A stretch of DNA of 64,000 nucleotides. It comes from Caenibius tardaugens NBRC 16725. Lineage in GTDB: Bacteria; Pseudomonadota; Alphaproteobacteria; Sphingomonadales; Sphingomonadaceae. Positions within the stretch are counted from its first letter, which is position 1; the number at the start of each line of letters is the position of its first letter. Where the stretch lies: contig NZ_CP034179.1 in assembly GCF_003860345.1 (NCBI RefSeq), forward strand, positions 1,054,001-1,118,000, in the 5' to 3' direction. Of the stretch, positions 45,006-54,490 are shown piece by piece. Made by a program: the position numbers and the translations under genes. The notes under the pieces are model-generated. The model made no database searches. It had not been told where the DNA came from and saw only the letters and a list, made by a program, of their open reading frames with translations.

Positions 45006-46178
45006 ATGCGTGAGGCTGTTATCGTTTCCACTGCACGCACGCCTATCGGACGGGCCTATCGCGGCGCGTTCAATGCGCTACCTTCTCCGTCGTTGGCTGC
45101 CCATGCTATCCGCGCGGCGGTGGAACGCGCCGGGATTGCACCGGAAACGATCGACGACGTGGTGCTAGGCGCAGGCCTGCCACAAGGCGTGCAAAGCGCG
45201 GTTGGCCGCACGGCCGCCTTACGGGCTGGTCTGCCGGTCAGCGTGGCTGGCGTCACAGTCGACCGCCAGTGCGCATCGGGCCTGATGGCCATCGGCATGG
45301 CGGCCCGGCAAGTCATCGTGGACCGGATGGACGTAGTGGTCGCTGGCGGCGTGGAGTCGGTCTCGCTGGTCCAGACGCCAGACCTGCGCAACGGCACCGA
45401 TCCCGAACTGCTGGCGATGGCGCCGGATGTCTATATGCCAATGCTCCAGACGGCTGAAGTGGTTGCCCGGCGCTATGGAATCTCACGCGAACGACAGGAC
45501 GAATATGCGCTGCGTTCGCAGCAACGCACCGCGCAGGCGCAGGATGCGGGCGCTTTCGACGTCGAAATCGTGCCGGTCACTACAACGATGGCGGTGCAGG
45601 ATCGCGCCACTGGCGAGATAGAGATGCGCTCTGTCACGATTGCCCGGGACGAAGGCAACCGGCCGGAAACGACGGCCGAAGGCCTTGCCGCGCTGAAGCC
45701 GGTGGTCGATGGTGGGGTGATCACGGCAGGCAACGCCTCGCAGCTTTCCGATGGCGCTTCGGCTTGCGTGATCATGGAAGCCCGCGATGCCGAACGGCGC
45801 GGCTTGCAGCCACTCGGTCGTTACGTCGGCATCGCTGTGGCAGGCACGGAACCGGACGAAATGGGTATCGGACCGGTGGTTGCGGTGCCCAAACTCCTCC
45901 ACCGCTTCGGGCTGGATATAGACGACATCGATCTTTGGGAACTGAACGAAGCCTTTGCCGTCCAGGTCCTTCATTGTCGCGACACGCTGGGCATCCCGGA
46001 TGATCGCCTGAACGTCAACGGTGGGGCGATTTCGGTCGGGCACCCCTATGGCATGTCGGGCGCACGCATGGTCGGTCACGCGCTGATCGAAGGCCGCAAA
46101 CGCGGCGCACGTTACGTCGTGGTGACCATGTGCGTCGGTGGCGGCATGGGTGCTGCCGGGCTGTTCGAGGTGCTGTGA
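45006..46178 (+). CDS. Acetyl-CoA acyltransferase (thiolase)
   Basis: A 390-residue thiolase with nucleophile Cys89 (R-Q-C-A-S-G), G-H-P-Y-G (about residue 339) and the C-terminal catalytic Cys in T-M-C-V-G-G-G-M-G: all intact, unlike paaJ. It cleaves or forms a 3-ketoacyl-CoA. Its place beside the CoA ligase suggests chain shortening of the activated acid. The ATG follows CAGGAG. It could in principle also cover for the damaged paaJ. Confidence 0.92.
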   Translation: MREAVIVSTARTPIGRAYRGAFNALPSPSLAAHAIRAAVERAGIAPETIDDVVLGAGLPQGVQSAVGRTAALRAGLPVSVAGVTVDRQCASGLMAIGMAARQVIVDRMDVVVAGGVESVSLVQTPDLRNGTDPELLAMAPDVYMPMLQTAEVVARRYGISRERQDEYALRSQQRTAQAQDAGAFDVEIVPVTTTMAVQDRATGEIEMRSVTIARDEGNRPETTAEGLAALKPVVDGGVITAGNASQLSDGASACVIMEARDAERRGLQPLGRYVGIAVAGTEPDEMGIGPVVAVPKLLHRFGLDIDDIDLWELNEAFAVQVLHCRDTLGIPDDRLNVNGGAISVGHPYGMSGARMVGHALIEGRKRGARYVVVTMCVGGGMGAAGLFEVL

Positions 46179-46504
46179 AAGGCAACATCGAACAGGTGCA
46201 TGTTCGCCGGGACGACCGGCACTGTCGGACACGCGCCCTTCCCCTCTCCACCGCGCCCCTGTTGGCAAGGCCCGCGCCATTCCCATAGAGCGTGTTGACC
46301 CTGCGCCGCATTGCCGATCTGCCGCGCACCGCAGATCGGCCACAGACTGATAACGCGTTGCTGGCCCATGCCAATTTCCGCCCGGTTTTTGGACCATTCG
46401 CGCCGTGCCCCCTCCCCGGATGTATCGATAAGTTCTGTCTTCAGATTTGGGGCATCCTTATCGTCGGCGCCAGTTCGGCCGGATGGCCTCGCTGGAGAGG
46501 GTAC
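46179..46504. other. Intergenic region before TBDR
   Basis: No gene is supported in these 326 bases, although the receptor's frame is open from 46292. An inverted repeat GCCGATCTGC (46313-46322) / GCAGATCGGC (46331-46340) with an 8-base loop lies about 165 bases before the receptor ATG; it has no T-run and may be a regulatory site or a structure in the leader. Confidence 0.4.
46313..46340. repeat. 10-bp perfect inverted repeat
   Basis: Arms GCCGATCTGC and GCAGATCGGC separated by eight bases, between the thiolase and the TBDR. Candidate operator or weak terminator for the thiolase transcript. Confidence 0.4.
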
Positions 46505-48856
46505 ATGGCGAAACGAAAGCAACTTGTTTACTTGGCGGGCGCAGCACTCGGCGTAGTTTGGGGCGCGCCATTGATAGCGGCAACGCCGGATGACGGCGGC
46601 GACAATCCGGCCGAAGCGCGGCTTTCGGAAATCATCGTGACCGCGCAAAAGCGCGAACAGCGGCTGCAGGATGTGCCGATCGCGATTTCCGCGATCGGAT
46701 CGGATTATCTCAAAGCCCGCGATATCAGCTCAATTGAGGCACTTGGCGCGATCGCCCCCAATGTGAAAATCGAACGGTCCCCCACAAACAAGACCGTATC
46801 CCAAATTGCCATGCGCGGTTCGGTCACGGTGAACCCGTCGGTCCTGTTCGAGCCTGCGGTGGGCCTTTATGTCGACGGGGTTTATATCGCCAAGGCGCAA
46901 GGTTCGATCTTCGACATCGCCGATCTCGAACGGGTGGAGGTTTTGCGTGGTCCGCAAGGAACGCTCTATGGACGCAATACCCTGGCTGGCGCGATCAATC
47001 TGGTGACGAAGAAGCCATCCGGTGAATTGGGCGGCTCTTTCGAGGCAACGTATGGCAATTACGATTTCCGGCGGCTCAAGGGCACAATCGATCTGCCAGC
47101 GTTCGGCATCGTATCGGTCAAGCTGTCGGGGCAGGTTCAGAAGCGCGACGGCTTCATCGATGTGATCGAAAACCCTTACCCGCAGGCATTTCTGGCGCGT
47201 CCGCGTTCCGTCAGGGATACGAGCGATCTGAATTCCCACAGCATGCTGGCGCAAGTGCGTATCCGTCCCTCCGACACACTGACCATCGATTATGCCTTCG
47301 ACTACAGCCGCTACAAGCAAAGACCCGATTTCGCCCAGCTTTACGGATTCAATCGCAACGGGCTGCCGCAGGATATCTTCGATCCCAATTCGCCGGGCTA
47401 TCCCTTCGCGGGCGCGTTCTTTCCGCTCAACCTCTATGACCGGACGAAGCGGCAGAGCAAGGCCAGCCTGGATGCCGATCTGCTGTACGAGAAGCTGCGC
47501 ACGCGCGGCCATGCCCTGACTGTGGAACTCGATCTGGGCGGGGCCACACTGAAATCGATCACGGCCTTCCGCAAGATGCGCTTTGAGGATGGGCTGGATC
47601 TCGATGGTTCGCCGCTTCCCGTCGGCGCTACCCAGCGCGACACCCATTATCGTTCCTTCAGCCAGGAACTACAGCTGACCGGGTCCCTGTTTGCCGACCG
47701 CCTGAAATACGTAGTGGGTGGTTACTATTTCCGCGACAAGGGCGAAACACTGGGGCCGCAATCGTTCTTTGCCGGGGCGACCAGTTTTCAGGCTGATTAT
47801 GGACAGCATACGCGGGCCAAGGCGCTTTATGCCCAGCTCGATTTCGAACCGAGCGACGGCCTGCTGCTGAGCGGTGGCCTGCGTTACAACCACGAACGCA
47901 AGGATGTCAGCCGCCTGCTTGTCGCAAGCCCCAATACCCCGGGCGCGCTGACACTGATCGACATCGATTACGGCGATGTGCCCGATGCGGTTTACAAAAG
48001 CCTGAGCCCGTCTTTCGCCATCCGTTACGACCTGACTCCAACAGTCAACGTCTATGCGCGCTATGCCAGAGGGTTCAAATCGGGCGGCTTCAACGGCGAA
48101 ACGAACGAACTTGTCGCACCCTCACCCGCCTGCCCGTCTGGAGCAATCGAACTGTGTCAGCCCTATCGTCCGGAAAAGGTCGACAGTTATGAAGTGGGCT
48201 TCAAGACAACGCTGCTGGACCGGCGGCTGCAGCTTAACCTCGCCGCGTTCTGGGACGAGCACAAGGATATCCAGCTTTCCGTGTTCCGCGGCAGCGGGGC
48301 GCTGTCGCTGGCCGTGCTCAATGCGGCATCGTCGCGCATACGCGGTGTCGAAGTGGAATTCGTGGCCCAGCCCGTATCGGCGCTTACTATCAGCGGATCG
48401 TTCGCCTGGCTGGATTCGAAGTACAAGCGCTTCCTCGATGCAGGCGTCGATGTGTCGCGCAATCGCGCCTTTCCGCATGCCCCCCGCTATTCCGCCTCCG
48501 CATCGGTTGATTGGCGCGTGGTGGAAGGCGACTGGGGCAAGATCAATCTGATTGGCGACCTCAGCTATGTGGATCGGTATTTTACCTATCCCTATGCCCT
48601 GTCGGCACCCCCTTCGACGACGCAGGTCGCGGGCAATACGCGCGCGCCATCACGCACGGTGGTGAACCTGCGCGGGGTGGTATCGGACATTCCGCTGGGC
48701 GGGGTGAAAGGGGAACTGTCCCTGTGGGTGCGCAATCTCTTCAAGCAGGACAACCCCGCCAACTTCATTGATTTCGGGCCGAGCTTCGGGGGCATGACAC
48801 TGGCATTCTTCCCCGATCCCCGTACCTTCGGCGCAACTCTGGGCGTTCGATTCTGA
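46505..48856 (+). CDS. TonB-dependent outer-membrane receptor
   Basis: A 783-residue TBDR. ATG 46505 is chosen for its GGAGAGG site and the signal peptide (about residues 1-25) it gives; the frame runs open from 46292. TonB box S-E-I-I-V-T-A-Q-K-R-E-Q near residue 40, plug motif [21 protein letters not shown]-terminal Phe. It is followed by an AraC regulator, NTF2-like protein and GMC oxidoreductase on the same strand, its probable functional partners. Ligand unknown. Confidence 0.95.
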   Translation: MAKRKQLVYLAGAALGVVWGAPLIAATPDDGGDNPAEARLSEIIVTAQKREQRLQDVPIAISAIGSDYLKARDISSIEALGAIAPNVKIERSPTNKTVSQIAMRGSVTVNPSVLFEPAVGLYVDGVYIAKAQGSIFDIADLERVEVLRGPQGTLYGRNTLAGAINLVTKKPSGELGGSFEATYGNYDFRRLKGTIDLPAFGIVSVKLSGQVQKRDGFIDVIENPYPQAFLARPRSVRDTSDLNSHSMLAQVRIRPSDTLTIDYAFDYSRYKQRPDFAQLYGFNRNGLPQDIFDPNSPGYPFAGAFFPLNLYDRTKRQSKASLDADLLYEKLRTRGHALTVELDLGGATLKSITAFRKMRFEDGLDLDGSPLPVGATQRDTHYRSFSQELQLTGSLFADRLKYVVGGYYFRDKGETLGPQSFFAGATSFQADYGQHTRAKALYAQLDFEPSDGLLLSGGLRYNHERKDVSRLLVASPNTPGALTLIDIDYGDVPDAVYKSLSPSFAIRYDLTPTVNVYARYARGFKSGGFNGETNELVAPSPACPSGAIELCQPYRPEKVDSYEVGFKTTLLDRRLQLNLAAFWDEHKDIQLSVFRGSGALSLAVLNAASSRIRGVEVEFVAQPVSALTISGSFAWLDSKYKRFLDAGVDVSRNRAFPHAPRYSASASVDWRVVEGDWGKINLIGDLSYVDRYFTYPYALSAPPSTTQVAGNTRAPSRTVVNLRGVVSDIPLGGVKGELSLWVRNLFKQDNPANFIDFGPSFGGMTLAFFPDPRTFGATLGVRF

Positions 48857-48917
48857 GTCGTTTCTGGCTGAAAGAAGGCAAGATGGTATCTCGCCTCCCG
48901 ATATCGGCTTATGATCG

Positions 48918-48928
48918 TTGAGCAAAAA
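48918..48928 (+). promoter_or_regulatory. TTGAGCAA-N3-GCG motif upstream of AraC gene
   Basis: TTGAGCAA followed three bases later by GCG, 27 bases before the AraC start at 48956. The same string (TTGAGCAA-TCC-GCG) lies at 13366-13376 upstream of the paralogous AraC gene, hinting at a shared half-site. No second arm was seen here. Confidence 0.3.
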
Positions 48929-48955
48929 GCGGAGCATTCGGTCCGGGAGAAGAGG

Positions 48956-50044
48956 ATGTCGCGACATAAGCACGTCGTCAGCGTCAACAACGGTAACGGC
49001 CCAACCAGCATGATTGTGGCCATGCTTGATTGCGTGTCCGAGATCAGCGGCGAACCGGACAAGCTGCTCCGCGATGCGGGCGTCGACTACAGTTTCGCCG
49101 CGCTCAAGGAAGGGCGGGTGCAGGATATCGCACTGGATTCCTTCATCGCGGCCAATCGCGCATGCAATGCGCGTCTGCGCGAGTTTCTGCGGCATTCGCA
49201 GGGGCCGCAGATGACGGAAGACCAGTTCACCCTGCTTTGTCGTTGTCTCATCGGATGTGCGGACCTGCGTGAGGTTATTGTCACCACATCCAGCTTTTTC
49301 GCCATGTTTGGGGGCGCTTTGGGTGCCTTTCGGCCCGTGTTCGAACCATCCGGGGTCACTCTGTTCATCGAACCGCGACGGCACGGGCCGACCGATCCAT
49401 CCTTCATGATCGATGCGTTCGGCACCGCAGTTCTGCAACTTCTGTTCGGCTGGCTGATCGGGCGATCCCTGACGCTTGAACGGGTGGAATTCGCCTATCC
49501 CGCAAATGTCCGGACAGGTTTCGGCGTCGGGCTGTTCTCCTGCCCGGTGGTCTTCGACAGGCCGTACAACATCATGGCATTTGATGCGTCCTATCTGGAA
49601 GCGCCGGTCGTGCGTTCGGCGCAGGATATGCGCGCTTTGCTGCAAACGTTCCCCTATGATCTGATGCTGGGGAAGAACCGCGAAACGTCGCTTGCGGAAC
49701 AGATCTATGCCATGATGGTCAATGTCCACGCCTGCGAACGCCAGTTACCCAGCGCGGAGCAGGTTGCGCGGTTGTTCGGCGTGTCGGGCTGGACACTGCG
49801 TCGCCGACTAGCCGAGGAAGGCACTGGCTTTTCCGAAATACGCAGGCGCTGCCAGTTCAATCTCGCCACCGATTTGCTTCGCCGCCCGGACCTGACGATC
49901 GATCGCATCGCAGAGATTTCCAATTTCAGCGATGCCAACGCATTTCGTCGCGCTTTCCAGCAATGGGCCGGACGATCACCCAGTGCGTTTCGGCGGGATC
50001 TTGCCGCCGGCAATATCGAAGCGCTGTCCCTGCTCAGGATTTGA
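48956..50044 (+). CDS. AraC-family transcriptional regulator
   Basis: A 362-residue regulator with an OruR/ArgR-type N-terminal ligand-binding domain (D-Q-F-T-L-L-C-R-C-L-I-G-C-A-D-L-R) and a C-terminal AraC helix-turn-helix pair (V-A-R-L-F-G-V-S-G-W-T-L-R-R-R-L; I-A-E-I-S-N-F-S-D-A-N-A-F-R-R-A-F). ATG 48956 follows GGGAGAAGAGG. Paralogue of the gene at 13415-14485: both match through N- and C-terminal domains. Probably regulates the flanking TBDR and the two genes downstream. Confidence 0.9.
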   Translation: MSRHKHVVSVNNGNGPTSMIVAMLDCVSEISGEPDKLLRDAGVDYSFAALKEGRVQDIALDSFIAANRACNARLREFLRHSQGPQMTEDQFTLLCRCLIGCADLREVIVTTSSFFAMFGGALGAFRPVFEPSGVTLFIEPRRHGPTDPSFMIDAFGTAVLQLLFGWLIGRSLTLERVEFAYPANVRTGFGVGLFSCPVVFDRPYNIMAFDASYLEAPVVRSAQDMRALLQTFPYDLMLGKNRETSLAEQIYAMMVNVHACERQLPSAEQVARLFGVSGWTLRRRLAEEGTGFSEIRRRCQFNLATDLLRRPDLTIDRIAEISNFSDANAFRRAFQQWAGRSPSAFRRDLAAGNIEALSLLRI

Positions 50045-50152
50045 CGCGGTCTTTCACCATTTGCGCCCTCCATGCAAAACCGGGGGAGCAATAGAGTTGC
50101 TCGCATAGCAGCCGTCCGGATTGGAAGCCGGCTGCCGGGAAAGGAGCATCTC

Positions 50153-50710
50153 GTGAGCGACCACAATAGTCTGGGCAAGATTGCCTACGCCGGAGCAACC
50201 ACAGCCGCGAAAGCGTGGGAGGAAAATCTGCGTTCCAGCCCCGTATTCCCGCACGAGGAAGTCGAGGCAGCATTTCAGGATTATGTGCACCGGGCGAATA
50301 TCGACGATTGGGAATACTACGCCGATCTGTTTACCGATCCCTGCATTTACATCGACCATCATTTCGGCACAGTTCGCAGCCCGAGGGAACTTTCCGACTG
50401 GATGGTGCCGCTGATGAAAACGCAACCCGAAATGCGTTTCATTCCGGGCTGGCACGTGATCCACGGCAATATGGTGATCAACTATAACTGGAATCGCTGG
50501 CCCAATCCCGAAGGCAGCGCGGTTCCTTATGACGAATGGCGCAGTCCCGGCCCCGTTTCGGATTACCGTTTCCAGTTTCCTTGCATCACCATGTGCATCT
50601 ACGCAGGCAAGGGCAAGTTCTGCTTCGAAGAGGATATCTACAGCCCGGCTGCCTATCTCGAGATTCGCAGTCAGTGGCGGCAGGCCATGGGTATGGACGA
50701 TGCCGATTGA
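50153..50710 (+). CDS. NTF2-like protein
   Basis: A 185-residue protein with an NTF2/SnoaL cone-fold pattern (F-Q-D-Y-V-H-R-A-N-I-D-D-W-E-Y-Y-A-D-L-F-T-D, then H-V-I-H-G-N-M-V-I-N). Members serve as dehydratases, isomerases or oxygenase small subunits; the activity is undetermined. GTG 50153 is preceded by AAGGAG at 50141-50146. The GMC oxidoreductase follows after 21 bases, so the two likely act on the same compound. Confidence 0.8.
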   Translation: MSDHNSLGKIAYAGATTAAKAWEENLRSSPVFPHEEVEAAFQDYVHRANIDDWEYYADLFTDPCIYIDHHFGTVRSPRELSDWMVPLMKTQPEMRFIPGWHVIHGNMVINYNWNRWPNPEGSAVPYDEWRSPGPVSDYRFQFPCITMCIYAGKGKFCFEEDIYSPAAYLEIRSQWRQAMGMDDAD

Positions 50711-50731
50711 TCTGCGGCGCGAGGCGGGCCG

Positions 50732-52360
50732 ATGGGTGATCGGGGGGATGCATACGACTATGTCATAGTCGGAGGGGGATCGGCGGGCTGCGTCCTGGCG
50801 GCGAGGCTGAGTGCATGCCGGGATGTCCGGGTGCTTCTGCTGGAAGCCGGAGGGCCGGATCGCAGCCCGCTGATCCATATCCCTGCGGCGGCCTATCTCC
50901 TGTTTGGCCGGGCAAAGGCGAACTGGACTTATCAGACCGACGCACAGACCGGATTGGACGGGCGTGTGTTGACCGAGATTCGGGGGCGCACGCTGGGGGG
51001 GACCAGCGCCATCAACGGCATGCTCTACTGCAGGGGGGAAGCCGCCGATTACGATGGTTGGGCGGCAGGCGGCGCCCCGGGCTGGTCCTATGCCGACGTC
51101 TTGCCCTATTTCCTGCGTTCTGAAGCCCACCTGACAGACACCGGACCTTTTCACGGACGCACTGGGCCGCTGAAAGTAACCCGGGCAGAAGTGTCCAACC
51201 CCCTGGCCCGACGCTGGCTTGAGGCCGCGCAGCAGGCCGGCTTCAACTACAATCCCGATATCAACGGTGCACAGCGGCTGGGGGTGGGGCCAACGGACTG
51301 GACTTGTGCGCATGGCAGGCGAATGAGCGCGGCCATCGCCTTTCTCCGCGAAACGCGTCGACGGCCAAACCTGACCATCAGGACCGGTGCCATGGCGTCG
51401 CGCATCGTCGTGGAACGCGGCCGGGCACGCGGGGTCATCTATCGCTGGAACGGGGGAATGCACCACGCCACATGCGATCGTGAAGTGCTGCTTTCGGCAG
51501 GGGCGATACAGTCCCCGCAGCTTCTCATGCTATCAGGTATCGGGTCCGCCGATCATTTGCGGTCGCTGGATATCGATCCTCTGATCGACTTGCCGGGCGT
51601 GGGGCAAAACTATCACGATCACGTCGGTGTTTCCGTTCTGACGACAGTCCGGGGGACCGATTCCGCTTACCGCCATTTCTCGCCGTTGAACGCGGTCAGG
51701 GCAGGCGTGCAATATGCGTTCGGCCGCCGCGGATTGCTCGCACAGCCACCCGTAGAAGCCGTCGGCGTCTTTGAATCCGGGGAAGCTCCCGAAATCGGAC
51801 CGGATCTGAAATTCTCGTTCATTCCGATCATGGTTCGTCCTACGGAAGGGGTTATGCGGGGCCATGGCATGATGACGCGGGTGTGCATGACCAAGCCCGC
51901 CAGTCGAGGGGCTATACGCCTGCGTTCATCCGCACCGGAAGCCCATCCGGCAATCGATGCACGCTATCTGGCGGAAGAGAGCGACGTCCGCCGCACTCTG
52001 GCCGGAATCCGCATTGCGCGCGCGATATTTGCGCAAACAGCATTCGATCCTGTACGCGGAGAAGAACTGGCGCCGGGACCGGAAGCAAACAGCAACGCCG
52101 CCCTCGACCGCTTTCTGCGCTGGACGGCGGAACCGGATTTTCATGGGGCCGGAAGCTGTAAAATGGGCAACGATAGCCTGTCCGTGGTCGATGAACGGCT
52201 GAACGTGCGCGGCGTAGAAGGGCTACGCATTGTCGACGCCTCCATCATGCCGACCGTGCCAAGCGGCAATACCAATGCACCTGTCATGATGGTGGCGGAA
52301 CGCGCAGCGGAGTGGATCGCCGGGCGCGATGACGAAAGGACGGCCACGCGCCGCCCCTGA
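50732..52360 (+). CDS. GMC-family FAD oxidoreductase
   Basis: A 542-residue glucose-methanol-choline oxidoreductase. It has the N-terminal FAD motif Y-V-I-V-G-G-G-S-A-G-C-V-L-A-A-R-L (about residues 9-25), the G-R-T-L-G-G-T-S-A-I-N-G-M signature (about residues 86-98), a catalytic His in F-H-G-A-G-S-C-K-M-G (about residue 471) and the C-terminal P-S-G-N-T-N-A-P-V-M-M. It oxidises an alcohol to aldehyde or ketone. No secretion signal, so a cytoplasmic dehydrogenase is likely. Substrate unknown. Confidence 0.93.
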   Translation: MGDRGDAYDYVIVGGGSAGCVLAARLSACRDVRVLLLEAGGPDRSPLIHIPAAAYLLFGRAKANWTYQTDAQTGLDGRVLTEIRGRTLGGTSAINGMLYCRGEAADYDGWAAGGAPGWSYADVLPYFLRSEAHLTDTGPFHGRTGPLKVTRAEVSNPLARRWLEAAQQAGFNYNPDINGAQRLGVGPTDWTCAHGRRMSAAIAFLRETRRRPNLTIRTGAMASRIVVERGRARGVIYRWNGGMHHATCDREVLLSAGAIQSPQLLMLSGIGSADHLRSLDIDPLIDLPGVGQNYHDHVGVSVLTTVRGTDSAYRHFSPLNAVRAGVQYAFGRRGLLAQPPVEAVGVFESGEAPEIGPDLKFSFIPIMVRPTEGVMRGHGMMTRVCMTKPASRGAIRLRSSAPEAHPAIDARYLAEESDVRRTLAGIRIARAIFAQTAFDPVRGEELAPGPEANSNAALDRFLRWTAEPDFHGAGSCKMGNDSLSVVDERLNVRGVEGLRIVDASIMPTVPSGNTNAPVMMVAERAAEWIAGRDDERTATRRP

Positions 52361-52429
52361 AACCCGGCTGCGCAAGAGCCAGGCCATGGGTGCATTTGCG
52401 CGGCATGGAGCGTAGGTTTTCGTGTTCAA

Positions 52430-53797
52430 CTAGATGTCGTGCTGCAACGAGAGCGCCACGCAGAGACCGGGGGCATTGTCGGAAAGGGCAATTCCACCAT
52501 TGTGCAGGCGGGCAACGGCTTCAACCAGCGCAAGGCCCAACCCCGATCCAGCAATATGCCGTGCCGGGTCCAGACGACCGAAGCGTTTGAGTGCTTCTTC
52601 ATGTCTGTCCGCCGGTATGCCGGGCCCGTTATCCGCCACAGTCAGCACCACCTGCCCAGCGCTGACAGACGCTCCCAGGACGATCCGGTTGCCATTCTCA
52701 GCATACTTCAAAGCATTTTCGATCAGGTTCCCGATCGCCTGGCTGACAAATTCGCGGTGCAGACGCGTGCGAATTGGCCCTCGGACATCTGTTTGCAAAG
52801 TGAAACCCATGTCTTCGGCAAGCGGCCCGTATATCTCGACAAGATCGTCAAGCAGAGCGGCGACGTCGATTTCCGCGAAACGGTCACGCCCGATACCGGA
52901 TTCCGCGCGGCTGATCTGAAGCGCCGTCGACAGCATCCCAAGCAGGGTCTCCACTTCTGCGGACACACGTTCCAATGTGGAGAGGGTCGCCGTATCGCGC
53001 GTATCGACAATGGCCCGTTCGATCAGCGATTTCATCCGCGTGACCGGAGACCGCAAGTCGTGCGCCAATCCATCGGTGAGCAGGCGCAGCTGCGAAACCA
53101 GCGCTTCGATACGGTCCAGCATCGCGTTGATGGACCGGCCAAGTGCATCGAAAGCGTCCCCGCTGCCATCCGTAACGACGCGTTCCGACAGCGTACCGTC
53201 GCCCACCATATTGGCTGTGGCAGCCACAGTCTGTATTTTCCGCGATATCAGACGCCCCATGATCAACGCACCCAGCAAGGACATCGCAAGGCCTGCCAGC
53301 AAGGCCAGAAGGATGGCTTCGCGGTTCACCCGTACCAATCGCAGATTGGCTTCGATCACATGGCCCGTCAGCAAACGGCTGCCATCTGGCAAGCGCATTG
53401 CCACAACCCCCATCCTCTCGGGGCGTTCACCGTCCGTGCGATAGAGGTCTATGGAACGCCAGTCTGCCCGTGGCGCAATAACGGTGGGCCACGCGCCGAG
53501 ATTGCCCGCAATCGGTTTCCCGTCGGGCCGCGCGTAAAGGATAACTTCCGCGCCGCCGTGGGTTGTTTCCAGTCGGGCTTCGATAATCTGGCGCAGTTCG
53601 GGTTCCCCCCCGGCGTGCCAGGCCGCCATCAGTTCATCCTGCAATTCACGGACGAGTTCATGCTGTTCCGCATCCAGCACGCGCTTGCTGGCTTGCTGCA
53701 CGAACAGGAGAACGCCGCCTGTCACTGCAAATTGCAGCATAAACGCCAGCACGATGAACCGTGCTGTGGTCGAACGCGGCAAGGAGAGCCAGCGCAT
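52430..53797 (-). CDS. Sensor histidine kinase
   Basis: A 455-residue membrane kinase. One TM helix lies near residues 13-33 and a second near 160-185, with a periplasmic sensor between; then HAMP, a HisKA box with phospho-acceptor His246 (G-L-A-H-D-L-R-S-P), and an ATPase domain with N-L-I-E-N-A-L-K-Y-A, V-A-D-N-G-P-G-I-P and G-S-G-L-G-L-A-L-V. ATG 53797 is used (TTG 53800 also opens the frame). It is downstream of the response regulator by six bases, in one unit with it. Stimulus unknown; linkage to the MprF/AcvB operon suggests envelope stress, acid or cationic peptides. Confidence 0.93.
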   Translation of the reverse strand: MRWLSLPRSTTARFIVLAFMLQFAVTGGVLLFVQQASKRVLDAEQHELVRELQDELMAAWHAGGEPELRQIIEARLETTHGGAEVILYARPDGKPIAGNLGAWPTVIAPRADWRSIDLYRTDGERPERMGVVAMRLPDGSRLLTGHVIEANLRLVRVNREAILLALLAGLAMSLLGALIMGRLISRKIQTVAATANMVGDGTLSERVVTDGSGDAFDALGRSINAMLDRIEALVSQLRLLTDGLAHDLRSPVTRMKSLIERAIVDTRDTATLSTLERVSAEVETLLGMLSTALQISRAESGIGRDRFAEIDVAALLDDLVEIYGPLAEDMGFTLQTDVRGPIRTRLHREFVSQAIGNLIENALKYAENGNRIVLGASVSAGQVVLTVADNGPGIPADRHEEALKRFGRLDPARHIAGSGLGLALVEAVARLHNGGIALSDNAPGLCVALSLQHDI

Positions 53798-53803
53798 CAA
53801 AAC

Positions 53804-54490
53804 TCAGGCAGTTGCGCCGAGCCGGTAGCCCGCGCCCCGAACCGTATGGAGCAGTGGCCGCTCCGCCCCTTCATCAAGCTTGCGCCGCAAACGGCTAATA
53901 TGCACATCGATCACATTGGTGCCGGGATCAAAATGATAATCCCATACCCCTTCCAGCAACATGGTGCGGGTCACCACTTCATCGACATGCCGCAACAGAT
54001 ATTCGAGCAGGCGAAACTCACGCGGTTGCAACTCGACGGACTTGCCCCCTCGGCGTACCTTGCGCGACAGAAGATCCATTTCCAGATCTTCACAAGCCAA
54101 TGTCGTGACAACCTGAACACCGCTTCCCCGCTTGCGCATCAACAGATGCACGCGGGCAAGAAGTTCCGCAAAAGCGAATGGTTTGATCAGGTAATCGTCA
54201 GCTCCCGCCGTCAACCCCGCCACCCGGTCATCGGGGGTGCCCAGCGCTGAAAGAATGATGACCGGCGTTTCAATCCCTGCCGCGCGCAAAGCGGCAAGCA
54301 CCGCCATTCCATCCATCGCTGGCAGCATGCGATCGAGTACAATGGCATCATACGCACCGTCAGTGGCCAGAAACAGGCCGTCGCGCCCGTTGCTGGCCCT
54401 ATCGATGGCAAAACCTTCCTCACCTAATCCTCTGGCAATATAGCTGGCCGTTGCTTCGTCATCCTCAATGATCAGCAATTTCCGGCTCAT
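53804..54490 (-). CDS. OmpR/PhoB-family response regulator
   Basis: A 228-residue two-domain regulator. Receiver: acidic pair Asp10/Asp11, phosphorylated Asp53 (V-L-D-R-M-L-P) and Lys103 (L-I-K-P-F). The C-terminal winged-helix DNA-binding domain includes L-L-E-Y-L-L-R-H and V-I-D-V-H-I-S-R-L-R-R-K-L. Its start overlaps the PDZ gene stop (ATGA), so PDZ protein, regulator and kinase are made together. The divergent AcvB/MprF operon is the leading target candidate. Confidence 0.94.
   Translation of the reverse strand: MSRKLLIIEDDEATASYIARGLGEEGFAIDRASNGRDGLFLATDGAYDAIVLDRMLPAMDGMAVLAALRAAGIETPVIILSALGTPDDRVAGLTAGADDYLIKPFAFAELLARVHLLMRKRGSGVQVVTTLACEDLEMDLLSRKVRRGGKSVELQPREFRLLEYLLRHVDEVVTRTMLLEGVWDYHFDPGTNVIDVHISRLRRKLDEGAERPLLHTVRGAGYRLGATA

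Noticed and set aside
52439-54250. 603-residue plus-strand frame across the kinase and regulator genes
   Set aside because: Antisense to two clearly recognised genes with all signature motifs; low-complexity His/Gln-rich translation.
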